The notes below the pieces were generated by a model. It saw only the letters and a program-made list of their open reading frames with translations. It was not told where the DNA came from and did not search any database. DNA of 41,246 bases from Candidatus Nitrosopumilus sp. Its GTDB lineage: Archaea > Thermoproteota > Nitrososphaeria > Nitrososphaerales > Nitrosopumilaceae. How positions within the stretch are numbered: position 1 is the stretch's first letter; each line of letters begins with the position of its first letter. The translations under genes and the position numbers were made by a program. The stretch is from assembly GCA_024644105.1 (NCBI GenBank), contig JAHELP010000005.1, positions 3,432 through 44,677 on the forward strand. The letters are read 5' to 3'. Positions 1-9,369 of the stretch are shown here, one piece after another.

Positions 1-1013
1 TTCATAAAATCTTGATGTTCCAACAATAGTTCTATCATTTGGTCTCGTAGATCAGCATTATCCATTACTGCATTAAGCATAGGTTCCATCATTTGATGAG
101 ACATCATTGCCATATGAGAAGGATCTTCAAGCATCATAGTATGCATGTCTGTAGTCAAATCAGAATTAATCCACATATGATGAATCATGTCCATCATTTT
201 ATCAGAATTATTAATTGTCATTGAATGTGAACTCATTGAATGATTGCTATACTTTGGGCACCAAGGGCAGTTATCCAATCTCTTTTTTTCTTTCATTTTT
301 TCACACATTGGACATCCCATCTCAGAATCACCATGACTCATTTCAGATTTATCATCGCTCATTCCACAACTCATTCCAGAATCAGAACCATGACTCATTT
401 CAGATTTATCATCGCTCATTCCACAACTCATTCCAGAATCAGAACCATGACTCATTTCAGAAGTTTTTGGTTGATGGACTGAATCCATCCACATAGTATT
501 AGATTTTAGATGATTTTCCATTTGAGGGTGATTCATCATAATCTGAATCATTTTATCACGCAATCCAGGCTCACTAGTCATAGGGGCCAACATATTTTTG
601 AGTAATTCAGAATTGTTGTTCATATGAGAAACCAATTGATCCATAGTACTTTTCATGAGAGATGGATCTTTTTGCATCATTTCATGCCAGTGAGTCATAA
701 GTTTCTCATTTGATGCCATGCTGCTCATCAAATGAGTCATCATTTCAGGGTGTGTATCCATTATAGATTGATTGTAAAGACCATATCCTCTATCAACTAA
801 TTTCAAATATGTAGAAGGCATTACGCATGCAGGATAACCATTATTTTTTTGAATTAACAAATATCCAGATTTGCAAGTCACAATATCAGTGTCAGAAAAT
901 TTTTTCCATTGTTGATGCGGAGTCATTTGTTGAGCAAATGAATTTTCAAAAAAGATAGGACTGGCTCCAATGGTAAGAATCATCATAAAAAGAAATAGAA
1001 ATTTAAAATTCAA
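1..1013 (-). CDS. Partial secreted Met/His/Cys-rich protein, putative copper-binding (C-terminus beyond left edge)
   Basis: Open reverse-strand frame running off the window edge, so absent from the ORF track. A TTG start at 1013 gives MNFKFLFLFMMILTIGASPIFFENSFAQQ (signal-peptide-like); ATG alternative at about 986. Contains SEMSHGSDSGMSCGMSDDK x2 and MGCPMCEKMKEKK. Function inferred from composition only. Confidence 0.7.
   Translation of the reverse strand, partial: MNFKFLFLFMMILTIGASPIFFENSFAQQMTPHQQWKKFSDTDIVTCKSGYLLIQKNNGYPACVMPSTYLKLVDRGYGLYNQSIMDTHPEMMTHLMSSMASNEKLMTHWHEMMQKDPSLMKSTMDQLVSHMNNNSELLKNMLAPMTSEPGLRDKMIQIMMNHPQMENHLKSNTMWMDSVHQPKTSEMSHGSDSGMSCGMSDDKSEMSHGSDSGMSCGMSDDKSEMSHGDSEMGCPMCEKMKEKKRLDNCPWCPKYSNHSMSSHSMTINNSDKMMDMIHHMWINSDLTTDMHTMMLEDPSHMAMMSHQMMEPMLNAVMDNADLRDQMIELLLEHQDFM
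333..463. repeat. 57-bp tandem repeat (2 identical copies plus a partial third) inside the Met/His/Cys-rich CDS
   Basis: atgactcatttcagatttatcatcgctcattccacaactcattccagaatcagaacc at 333-389 and 390-446, then a 17-nt partial. Confidence 0.9.
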
Positions 1014-1074
1014 TATTAAAAATTCGTGTTTTTCTCTTAAAAAGCAATCGTAAAAAACCAAAGTTGTAAATTAA

Positions 1075-2478
1075 TTATTTAGAAAATAAGTTAATTTTTC
1101 TCTCAACTAGTTTACCATGACCTAGTTTTCCTATTACCTCAAAGTTTTCAGCAACAAGTTCTCCTCTAACTATAGTTTTTACAGGCCATCCAGTTAGATT
1201 TCTTCCTTCATATACAATATAGTCAGAGAATCCACCAAACAAATCAGAAGTTACTGTTTTTTCCTTTTTCAAGTCTAACATCACAATGTCTGCATCAGAA
1301 CTTTTCTCAAGACTGCCTTTTTGAGGATACATTCCAAAAATTTGAGCAGCATTTGTACTAGTAAATCGAACAAACTGTTCCAGAGTTATTTTGTTTTGAT
1401 TAACACCATCATTAAGTAAAATAGGAATTACTGTTCCAATACCAGGAAATCCTGCCAGTGCACTCCAAACATTGTCCCCATCTAGTTTCAGTTTAAGTTG
1501 ATTTGCAACATGATCTGTGCCTATTGTATCGATTTGATTAGAAGATAATGCATTCCATACTGCTTGTCTGTCATTTTCAGTTCTAATTGGAGGCATGACT
1601 TTAGCAAGATATCCAGATTGTTTTTCGTAAGATAGTGTAAGATAGTGTGGGCATGTTTCTACAAATATTTTAGTTCCAAGTTTTTTCTCTTCTTCAATTT
1701 GTTTTAGTGCACGCTCTGAACCAATGTGAACAAAGTAGATCACACAATCATATTCTCTACCAAACTTTGATACTGTTTTGATTGCTTTTGCTTCAAATTC
1801 AGGAGAACGGCTAGATGACCATGCAGATAACCCATCTTGATTTTTTTCTTTTGCAGTTTTAATTCCACAACCACATGATTCATAATCTTCTGCATGAACA
1901 AGAACAGGACAACCAAGTTCTGCTGCACCCTTTACTGTTTGTTCAACTAATTCATCAGTAACATTAACTTCTGCTGCAACAAGATCAGATGAGTTTGGTG
2001 GCATGTCCATGTAAACATGTCCAACTTCCCCACCAAGATTCATGTAAATTTTAAATGATGTAATTCCATTTTCAACACAATAATTCATCTCATTGATTTG
2101 TTGTGGTGTAAAAATTGAAGCATGAATTGCGTAATCAACATAATGTTTTTGCGATGAAACATCAAGTTGATCTTGAAGTGAATTTGTAAATGGATCACCT
2201 AGTCTAAGCATTCGCATCATAGTTGTAATTCCACCTATAGCTGCTGCATGAGATTCTGTTTGAGCAGCTTGATCTATTGATGAATAAACTCCATAGTGAA
2301 CATGTGTGTCAATCGGTCCTGGAACAGATACTAGTCCTGCACCATTGATTTTTCTATCACATGCAGGCGTATCAGTTGTAAATCCAACAATTTTTCCCTC
2401 ATCAATTAAGATATTTTTCTCTACCATTCCTTGTGGAAGGATAACGTGTGAGTCAGTGATTATAGTGTCATACGTCAT
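1075..2478 (-). CDS. Amidohydrolase, dihydropyrimidinase/dihydroorotase-like
   Basis: 467 aa; PGPIDTHVHYG metal-binding motif, FKIYMN lysine segment, HAED, VHIGS, GTDHV motifs. Confidence 0.85.
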   Translation of the reverse strand: MTYDTIITDSHVILPQGMVEKNILIDEGKIVGFTTDTPACDRKINGAGLVSVPGPIDTHVHYGVYSSIDQAAQTESHAAAIGGITTMMRMLRLGDPFTNSLQDQLDVSSQKHYVDYAIHASIFTPQQINEMNYCVENGITSFKIYMNLGGEVGHVYMDMPPNSSDLVAAEVNVTDELVEQTVKGAAELGCPVLVHAEDYESCGCGIKTAKEKNQDGLSAWSSSRSPEFEAKAIKTVSKFGREYDCVIYFVHIGSERALKQIEEEKKLGTKIFVETCPHYLTLSYEKQSGYLAKVMPPIRTENDRQAVWNALSSNQIDTIGTDHVANQLKLKLDGDNVWSALAGFPGIGTVIPILLNDGVNQNKITLEQFVRFTSTNAAQIFGMYPQKGSLEKSSDADIVMLDLKKEKTVTSDLFGGFSDYIVYEGRNLTGWPVKTIVRGELVAENFEVIGKLGHGKLVERKINLFSK

Positions 2479-2554
2479 CTGTAAATTTTATACATTTGAG
2501 GCTATTATGCGTTGAGAAAATGAATAAAAGAACAACCTAAAAGAGAAACTCTGA

Positions 2555-2626
2555 GGGCCGGTAGTTTAGGAGTATAATGCCTCGTTCGCAACGAGGAGGT
2601 CGAGGGTGCGATTCCCTCCCGGTCCA
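2555..2626 (+). tRNA. tRNA-Ala(CGC)
   Basis: Acceptor GGGCCGG/CCGGTCC with G3:U70; anticodon stem CCTCG/CGAGG with loop TTCGCAA; T-arm GAGGG-TGCGATT-CCCTC. Confidence 0.93.
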
Positions 2627-2651
2627 CTTTTCCAGAAACTATTATACATAA

Positions 2652-3029
2652 ATGAAAAATATCATCATCATGGAAGGTTTTGACGGCAAAAAAGCTGCAC
2701 AAGATTACATGTCAAAGCATACTTTAGCATTCTCTACTCCAGAATTAACTCTAATGAGATTTGCATTTTGGTTAGGAGATTCAGTTCCAGATCCAAAAAA
2801 TGATGGTAAAGGAATTCCAAGAATGATGACATATTTGGTAGAGCAAGACTTTGAACCAGTCTTAATCGATGATGAAACATATGTTCCATCAGGTGCAGTA
2901 AAAAGTTCAGCAATTGTTGGTAATGCATACAATGAGCAAATTCCTAGTGGGAAATTTTGTTCTGAATGCGGTACTAGTCTATCAGCAACTGCAAAATTCT
3001 GTCCTGAATGTGGAACAACACAAGAATAA
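2652..3029 (+). CDS. Hypothetical protein with C-terminal zinc ribbon
   Basis: 125 aa; ends FCSECGTSLSATAKFCPECGTTQE (two CxxC knuckles). Confidence 0.8.
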   Translation: MKNIIIMEGFDGKKAAQDYMSKHTLAFSTPELTLMRFAFWLGDSVPDPKNDGKGIPRMMTYLVEQDFEPVLIDDETYVPSGAVKSSAIVGNAYNEQIPSGKFCSECGTSLSATAKFCPECGTTQE

Positions 3030-3055
3030 GAAAATAAATTTTTTAATTATTAATT

Positions 3056-3592
3056 TTAGGCCTTTGCGCCACACTTTGTGCAAAACTTTGCATTTGCTCG
3101 AAGTGGAGAACCACATGAAGAACATCCATTTCCTCCTTGTTGTGGCGATACGGTTTGTCTTGGCACTAAAGCAGGATCTGGGGATGGTAAAGTTCCAACA
3201 TCTCCAAATGCTTCTTGTGCAGATACAATTCCTGGCGGACTACCGCCTACAGGATTTTCAGCTGTTCCAGATCTTGGTGGTTGACCCATTCCTCCTGCCA
3301 TCATTCCAGGTTGACCCATTCCCGGCATCAATCCAGGGGATTGTGTATTACCAGAACCAGAGCCGATTGATTTTTTTAATTCAAAGATTACTTTGATAGC
3401 TAGAAATTCTAATGCAGAATATGCAACTGTATAATCACCTAATTTTTGGAAAAATTCTTTGTCACTAAGTTGTCCTTTCTTGTACATGTTGTTGGTATCT
3501 AAAAATGATTCATAGTATCCTTGAGATTCATCAAACAAACTTTGAAGCTTATCAAAGAGCATGTTTAGAGTATCTACTTCACCAAACGACAT
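3056..3592 (-). CDS. Hypothetical protein, helical N-terminus, Gly/Pro/Met linker, C-terminal zinc ribbon
   Basis: 178 aa; ends CSSCGSPLRANAKFCTKCGAKA. Confidence 0.8.
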   Translation of the reverse strand: MSFGEVDTLNMLFDKLQSLFDESQGYYESFLDTNNMYKKGQLSDKEFFQKLGDYTVAYSALEFLAIKVIFELKKSIGSGSGNTQSPGLMPGMGQPGMMAGGMGQPPRSGTAENPVGGSPPGIVSAQEAFGDVGTLPSPDPALVPRQTVSPQQGGNGCSSCGSPLRANAKFCTKCGAKA

Positions 3593-3660
3593 AATCTCAC
3601 TCGATTTTTGGAATATTAATTACTTTAGGATCAAAAAAGAGTAAAAACGAGTGTTTGAAT

Positions 3661-3987
3661 TTATGCTAGTGCTCTATCAATCATACCTTGGTATGATTCT
3701 TTAGATGCAGCACCCACTTGCTGGCTAACTATCTCACCTTTGTTTAAGAGGATTAAAGTTGGAATACTAAAGACATTGTATTTTGATGCCAATTCATTGG
3801 CCTCATCAACGTTAACCTTGACAAATTTAACTTTGCCATCATAGTCAGCTGCCAGTTCTTCAACTACTGGACCTACCATTCTACATGGACCACACCATTC
3901 GGCCCAAAAGTCTACAAATACAGGAATGTCAGAATTTATGACATCTACTTCCCATGATTTTGCATCTGAAATTTGTGTTACAGCCAT
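3661..3987 (-). CDS. trxA: Thioredoxin
   Basis: 108 aa; FVDFWAEWCGPCRMVGPVVEELA active site and SIPTLILL cis-Pro loop. Confidence 0.97.
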   Translation of the reverse strand: MAVTQISDAKSWEVDVINSDIPVFVDFWAEWCGPCRMVGPVVEELAADYDGKVKFVKVNVDEANELASKYNVFSIPTLILLNKGEIVSQQVGAASKESYQGMIDRALA

Positions 3988-4102
3988 TCTATGATTAATT
4001 TATTGAACGTACCTAAAAACGTTCACCAGAATAATCACCATATTTTTTGTTGGAAAAAAATTTTCCATATATACTTAAATGACGTTTTGGTAAATCCCAG
4101 AT

Positions 4103-4858
4103 ATGAGTTCAGAACTTAGACTAAAAAAATTAAGAGGTTCCGGTGGCTATGTAATGGCTACTGTTACTGATGAGCAACAAATGAAAGGCAATCTAGGCGG
4201 TCCTGATCTATTTTTAGCACCAATTGGAAGATTGGATGCAGATAAAATTACTAAACATTTTTGCAATACTTGTGAGAAAGAATTTGAAGGTCCTCCAAAA
4301 ATTGAATATGAGAATCCAAATGAAGAAGTTGCAGAGAATCTAATACTTGCAGAACGTGGTCAATACATTTGTAATGCATGTAATGCGTCAATTGCAGAAT
4401 ACAGAGATTTTAGAAAAGAAGATGAAGCAGGAGAGGTTGGAGTTGCAAAACCACTAGAACCTCAAGTTCAAAGTGCACCGCAGCAAGAAACTGTACCTCA
4501 ACCAGAACCTGTTGCACAACAAGTACCAGAACCAGCTGCTCCACAAGAAACTGTAACACAACCAGGTCCAGCTACATCAGTTACATCAATAGAAGGTAAA
4601 ATTGTATTTGATGAGAGTGCAAATAAAATTGGAACTGCAAAACAAGTTGGAATTGATTCTACTCAATCAATGGTTTTAGTAATTACAAAAGAAGATGGAA
4701 CAGAAGGAAGTATTCCATGGAACAGTATCAAAAAAATTGGTGAAGTTGTTCTTTTAGGAAATCCTCAAGAAGCAGCACAGCCAGGAAAATGCTCTGGTTG
4801 CGGATTTGTAAACAAAGAGGGTTCTAAATTCTGTGAAGAATGTGGTACTAAGATCTAA
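4103..4858 (+). CDS. PRC-barrel-like domain protein with C-terminal zinc ribbon
   Basis: 251 aa; central IEGKIVFDESANKIGTAKQVGID...GSIPWNSIKKIGEVVLL resembles PRC-barrel; ends CSGCGFVNKEGSKFCEECGTKI; Pro/Gln/Glu-rich linker. Confidence 0.75.
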   Translation: MSSELRLKKLRGSGGYVMATVTDEQQMKGNLGGPDLFLAPIGRLDADKITKHFCNTCEKEFEGPPKIEYENPNEEVAENLILAERGQYICNACNASIAEYRDFRKEDEAGEVGVAKPLEPQVQSAPQQETVPQPEPVAQQVPEPAAPQETVTQPGPATSVTSIEGKIVFDESANKIGTAKQVGIDSTQSMVLVITKEDGTEGSIPWNSIKKIGEVVLLGNPQEAAQPGKCSGCGFVNKEGSKFCEECGTKI

Positions 4859-4901
4859 CAGTTAGTAAATTTAATCAATGACACTATAGGCGAGAATGTA
4901 A

Positions 4902-5672
4902 TTGGCAAAAAGATCAATCCCTAAAGGAGTAGTTAAAGACATCATAATTGTCGCAGTAGGGGTTTTAGTCATTTGGATTGGTCTGCAGGTGGCTTTTGGA
5001 ACACAAAATCCGTTTTATGTTGTAGCAAGTGGAAGTATGATTCCAGTTTTAGAAGTATATGATGTATTGATAGTTTCAGGTCATGAACCTTTTGAAGACA
5101 TTGAAGTAGGAGATATCATTGTGTTTAATCGCCCATCTGATCATGATAGAGTGATTGTACATAGAGTAGCATCAATAATTGAGGATGATCCTAAAACAAT
5201 TAGAACTAAAGGTGATGCAAATCCAGCATCAATTCCAGGAACTGACTTTCCGATTACAGAAGAAGAATATATTGGAAAAGTAGCATATACACTTCCTCAA
5301 GTAGGATATATCACTCAATTGCTAAAACCTCCAATCAACTACATCATTATTGCAATTGTAATTGGTATAATGGTTGTAAAACAATTGATAAAAAAGAAAA
5401 AGGAGAAAGAACTTCCTCTTGAAGATCCATTTGATTCAGTAAATCCTGATACAATTGAAGAGTTATCCGATATTGACAAGATTGAAAAAGATTCAGAATA
5501 TTCTGAGCATGTTGAAGAATCTACAGACGCAGAAGAGTTAGACGATACTGACAAACCTGAAAATGTTACAAAAGCTGCCAAGATCGATAAAACTTTTGAA
5601 GGAATAGAGGATTCCATAGATGAAAAAACAAAATCAGAAGAAAAGGATGAAAAAACAAAGAAGAAAGAATAG
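4902..5672 (+). CDS. Signal peptidase I (archaeal type), TTG start
   Basis: 256 aa; VVASGSMIPVLEVYDVLIV Ser motif, IVHRV, TKGDAN; TM segments; acidic/Lys-rich tail. Confidence 0.9.
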   Translation: MAKRSIPKGVVKDIIIVAVGVLVIWIGLQVAFGTQNPFYVVASGSMIPVLEVYDVLIVSGHEPFEDIEVGDIIVFNRPSDHDRVIVHRVASIIEDDPKTIRTKGDANPASIPGTDFPITEEEYIGKVAYTLPQVGYITQLLKPPINYIIIAIVIGIMVVKQLIKKKKEKELPLEDPFDSVNPDTIEELSDIDKIEKDSEYSEHVEESTDAEELDDTDKPENVTKAAKIDKTFEGIEDSIDEKTKSEEKDEKTKKKE

Positions 5673-5705
5673 ATTTTGTAAATTTTCAGGCAAACAGGTT
5701 CACAT

Positions 5706-5849
5706 ATGCCGTATGACAAGAGCAATAGATCGTCCTGCTTGCTTGGTAGTATAATTTCGTCAAATTTACTAAAAAAGGATTCTCAGAAATTATTAGTCTC
5801 AAGAGTAGTATCATTTATCAACAAGCAGAAAAAGAAAATTCCTAATTGA
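5706..5849 (+). CDS. Small ORF, 47 aa, translationally coupled to the next gene
   Basis: MPYDKSNRSSCLLGSIISSNLLKKDSQKLLVSRVVSFINKQKKKIPN*; its TGA (5847-5849) overlaps the TTG start of the next CDS (TTGA overlap). Below the ORF-track cutoff. Confidence 0.5.
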   Translation: MPYDKSNRSSCLLGSIISSNLLKKDSQKLLVSRVVSFINKQKKKIPN

Positions 5850-6709
5850 AATATTTGCTTATTTTTTCAATAATTTTTGTAATTAGTTCTGCATACGCAC
5901 AAACTCCATTTCGTGATACTGCAGGCTTGACATTAAATGGAATAGAATGGTGTGAAGAAAATTATCAGTTGTATTATTTTATGGGAAACGATTTCTTTGA
6001 ACATCACAATCATTCTATTGAATCAAGAATTTGTGGAAATTTGTACAACGATGATTTATGGTTGTATTCTGAACCAGACAGATACCAGAAACTAATTGAA
6101 CAAAGTAGAATTTATTATAATTTAGAAATTCAAGAAAGTGAAGTTGAGGCCCAAGAGGGTAAAATAGATACAAAATCTGTAAACATAAAAGAAATCCCTC
6201 AAGAGATTGCTCAACAACAAAAAGAATTAGATGAATCAGATGTAGAGTTGGAATCAAACCAAGAGATAGAATCAATTGGAGAGAATATCGAGACAATTAT
6301 TCCTCAAGAAGAGAAAATAGATAATTCCCAAGGCGGTGGTTGTCTAATTGCAACTGCAACATATGGCTCTGAAATGGCACCACAAGTTCAACTGTTACGA
6401 GAAATCAGAGACAATCAATTACTAAATACTGATTCAGGTGTTTCATTTATGACTGGATTTAACTCGCTATACTATTCATTCTCACCACATATCGCAGACA
6501 TGGAAAGACAAAGTCCAATATTCAAAGAGATTGTAAAGATTGGAATTACACCATTACTTTCTACACTATCTGTAATGGAGTATGCAGAGACAGACTCTGA
6601 GGTACTAGGGTATGGAATTGGAGTAATATTGATGAACTTGGGAATGTATGTTGCAGCACCAGCTATGCTGTTCTATCAAATAAAAAATAAAAGAAAAAAA
6701 GGATTTTAG
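5846..6709 (+). CDS. Secreted/membrane protein with CFI-box-like C-terminal module
   Basis: 287 aa; signal peptide; GGGCLIATATYGSEMAPQVQLLREIRDNQLL...SFMTGFNSLYYSFSPHIADMER; C-terminal TM. Confidence 0.75.
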   Translation: MKYLLIFSIIFVISSAYAQTPFRDTAGLTLNGIEWCEENYQLYYFMGNDFFEHHNHSIESRICGNLYNDDLWLYSEPDRYQKLIEQSRIYYNLEIQESEVEAQEGKIDTKSVNIKEIPQEIAQQQKELDESDVELESNQEIESIGENIETIIPQEEKIDNSQGGGCLIATATYGSEMAPQVQLLREIRDNQLLNTDSGVSFMTGFNSLYYSFSPHIADMERQSPIFKEIVKIGITPLLSTLSVMEYAETDSEVLGYGIGVILMNLGMYVAAPAMLFYQIKNKRKKGF

Positions 6710-7650
6710 GCGTTTTTGCTTATGTCACCACATATTCCAGGGGTAGAACCATCTGGAAGACATTCAGGACTAAATCCTACTATTTCGTCAATCTGTCTGT
6801 TTCCATTTCCATTTCCTGAATCGCTCAATTCAAACATCATCCATGCTTCATCATTAGATGCATCGGCATCAACAAATGCGTTATCTGGATTCCATTTATG
6901 AACTAGGAAATATACTCCGTTTGGAAGATCAGTGATATTGATTTCATTTCCTTCAACTGATTGATGATATTGATCAACCCAACCAGCTTGAATTCCTTGA
7001 AGACCTACTTCACAATCCCAATAGATTCTTTGAGAAGTTGGTGATTCATCGCCATTGTATTTGAATACATCAGCAATACAGAATCCAACTTTAACTGATG
7101 CAATTTCATTTCCATTTACATCAAGTGCTATATCACCTGGGACAGATGGATTTGTTATATCAGCATATCTTATTGAGAATTCTCCTATATCGTTAATGTG
7201 CCAGTGATTGTGTGTGTCATGAAAGATGAATTCACTCACAGTTTCACTCCAAATGTTTTCGGATGGCATACCAAAGTTTCCTGCATCATCATATAGATTT
7301 TGGAAAGCATCTTGGGTTGCTCCTTCATCAGCATTTGGATCAGGGAACAGTGGTTCAAATTCTAAAGAACCAACACCCACATTAGCCCATACATTGGTAA
7401 ATCTTAGCCATTCATTTTGTTGTTGGTTATGAATATTGAGATGTTTTGGAATTCCTGGAGATATGTCTGGAAGAAGTGCATTACTTGGTACACCTGAACC
7501 GCCATTATTTCCATTTCCATTTCCATTTCCATTTCCACCTGGAGCTGCTGCTGCATCCAATAGCATTGGAGTTGCAAACATAAATCCAAAGGCAAGCAAT
7601 ACCGGGATTAGCATTAGAGGTTTTCGAAGGATGTTTTTTCTAAAAGTCAT
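6706..7650 (-). CDS. Secreted lysyl-oxidase-like protein (putative copper enzyme)
   Basis: 314 aa; signal peptide, GNGNGNGN low-complexity linker, HNHWHINDIGEFSIRY (LOX-like HxHxH), VKVGFCIADV, GLQGIQAGWVDQY...NITDLPNGVYFLVHKWNP. Confidence 0.75.
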   Translation of the reverse strand: MTFRKNILRKPLMLIPVLLAFGFMFATPMLLDAAAAPGGNGNGNGNGNNGGSGVPSNALLPDISPGIPKHLNIHNQQQNEWLRFTNVWANVGVGSLEFEPLFPDPNADEGATQDAFQNLYDDAGNFGMPSENIWSETVSEFIFHDTHNHWHINDIGEFSIRYADITNPSVPGDIALDVNGNEIASVKVGFCIADVFKYNGDESPTSQRIYWDCEVGLQGIQAGWVDQYHQSVEGNEINITDLPNGVYFLVHKWNPDNAFVDADASNDEAWMMFELSDSGNGNGNRQIDEIVGFSPECLPDGSTPGICGDISKNA

Positions 7651-7769
7651 TGATCAAGACAAGAATGTTTGATACTTAAAGGCCTGTCAGTAAGACAAAT
7701 TACAAGCTATTTTTGAATGATACAAAGATATTTTGTTTAATTTCAGAGAATATGAAAACAGTATTTTTT

Positions 7770-9296
7770 CTATAGAAGAGAATCTTTTGTTTTGAAAACT
7801 CTATCAAAGTAATCAGATTGTTCTCTTGGTTCTTCAACATCGTTTGTGACTCCAGCCAAATTCTTTGCCAAGTTCTTTTTGTAACCTACTTGCATCTGTC
7901 TTTGGATTTGGATTCTTTGTGCTTGTGGTGAGCCTGCACCATGCATGGATTCTGTTAGATATCCTACGGCATTTCTTCCCAAAGTCATATTTTCAATTAA
8001 TCTTAAAATTCTCATTCTATTTTCTACATCAGCACCTTTTCTTCCTGCAAGATATTTTTTGAGTAGTGGTCCAGCCTCTGGATGTCTAAAGTCTTTTTCA
8101 GAAGGCAATGTAACTACAAGACCGCCTGCAATGTCTTGTGCAAGTCTGGCAATCTCATATGGTAATCTAGTAACATTGTGTTTGCAAACTTGAGCAAGCA
8201 TATCTTCATTTAGATATACACCTGATTTCATTTTATGTCCTTGATGTGAGGATGCAATTCCTGCTGCAAATATTGTTTCATTAAGATGAGTCATCTCAAT
8301 AAGTTTGTCCTTGATGTGAGATACTTTAGGAACACCATTGTAATCGGCAATTGTAGCTGCTGCACCAATTAACACATCACCAAGGCCGGTTTTGCATACA
8401 TAGCTGCGTCTATGATAACAAGTAAATCTCTCTATCAACATAGATGCAAATTCATATTCTCCATGCATGAAAACTTTATCCCATGGAATAAACACTCTAT
8501 CTAAAATCATCAATGCCTCTTGTCCACCATACTTTGCATTACCATCATCAATGTCACCTTCTTCCATACTTCTTGTGTCACAAGACTGTCTACCGTAAAT
8601 GTAAGTGACTCCTTTGGCATCTGCTGGAATTGCACCAACGATTGCCCAGTCTTTATCGTTTTCTGTTAGTCTGACTGTTGGCATTAAAATAATCCAGTGT
8701 GAATTAATACACCCAGTTTGATGGGCTTTTGCACCAGATACATAGATTCCTTTATCATCTCTATCAACTACTCTAGTAAACAAATCAGGATCCTCTTGTT
8801 CAGCAGGTCCTTTGCTTCTGTCACCCTTTGGATCAGTCATTGCACCACCAATAACGAGATTTTCTTTTTGCATCATCTTTACAAATTCTAAGAATTTTTT
8901 ATGATAATCTGTTCCATGTTTTTCATCAATTTCAAATGTAGTAGAATGTAAAGAATTCAATGCATCCATTCCTACACATCTTTGGAAACAAGTTCCTGTG
9001 TTTTGACCTAGTGTTCTTTGCATTTTGTTTTGCATTACTAAATCTTGAGCGCTTTCTGCAATGTGTAAAAATCGGTTTACTTTCAGTCCAGTAAGTGAAG
9101 AATCTGCAGATGCTAATGCTTCTTCACGTACAGCAAGATCATAGGTTTCTGCAACTGCATTAATTGATGGTCTAATCATAGGGTGATCGACTGGTTCTTT
9201 TACCAATTCTCCAAAGAGGTAAATTTTGAGATCTCTACCTCTAAGACTTTCAATGTAATCATCACCTGTTCTAATTGTCTTTAAGACATTAGCCAT
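7770..9296 (-). CDS. 4-hydroxybutyryl-CoA dehydratase / vinylacetyl-CoA delta-isomerase
   Basis: 508 aa; CFQRCVGMDALNSL and CYHRRSYVCKTG cluster/active-site segments of the 4-HB-CoA dehydratase family. Confidence 0.92.
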   Translation of the reverse strand: MANVLKTIRTGDDYIESLRGRDLKIYLFGELVKEPVDHPMIRPSINAVAETYDLAVREEALASADSSLTGLKVNRFLHIAESAQDLVMQNKMQRTLGQNTGTCFQRCVGMDALNSLHSTTFEIDEKHGTDYHKKFLEFVKMMQKENLVIGGAMTDPKGDRSKGPAEQEDPDLFTRVVDRDDKGIYVSGAKAHQTGCINSHWIILMPTVRLTENDKDWAIVGAIPADAKGVTYIYGRQSCDTRSMEEGDIDDGNAKYGGQEALMILDRVFIPWDKVFMHGEYEFASMLIERFTCYHRRSYVCKTGLGDVLIGAAATIADYNGVPKVSHIKDKLIEMTHLNETIFAAGIASSHQGHKMKSGVYLNEDMLAQVCKHNVTRLPYEIARLAQDIAGGLVVTLPSEKDFRHPEAGPLLKKYLAGRKGADVENRMRILRLIENMTLGRNAVGYLTESMHGAGSPQAQRIQIQRQMQVGYKKNLAKNLAGVTNDVEEPREQSDYFDRVFKTKDSLL

Positions 9297-9369
9297 GATA
9301 CATTATTCTTTTTTATCTTGTATAAATATTGTAAATTATGCACACGCAAGTTTTAGGAATGAATAGCGA

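Noticed and set aside
333-463. Short tandem repeat as a possible CRISPR array
   Set aside because: No unique spacers between copies; units abut directly and stay in the coding frame.
215-496. Two forward ORFs (215..496 and 240..482) with HDSFQIYHRSFHNSFQNQN repeats
   Set aside because: Shadow frames of the 57-bp repeat within the reverse-strand Met/His/Cys-rich CDS, which has a signal peptide and coherent domains.
2505-2702. ORF 2505..2702 (-), 65 aa
   Set aside because: Covers the tRNA-Ala gene on the opposite strand; product has no recognisable features.
7508-7541. ccattt hexamer run as a regulatory repeat
   Set aside because: It encodes the GNGNGN linker of the lysyl-oxidase-like protein in frame.
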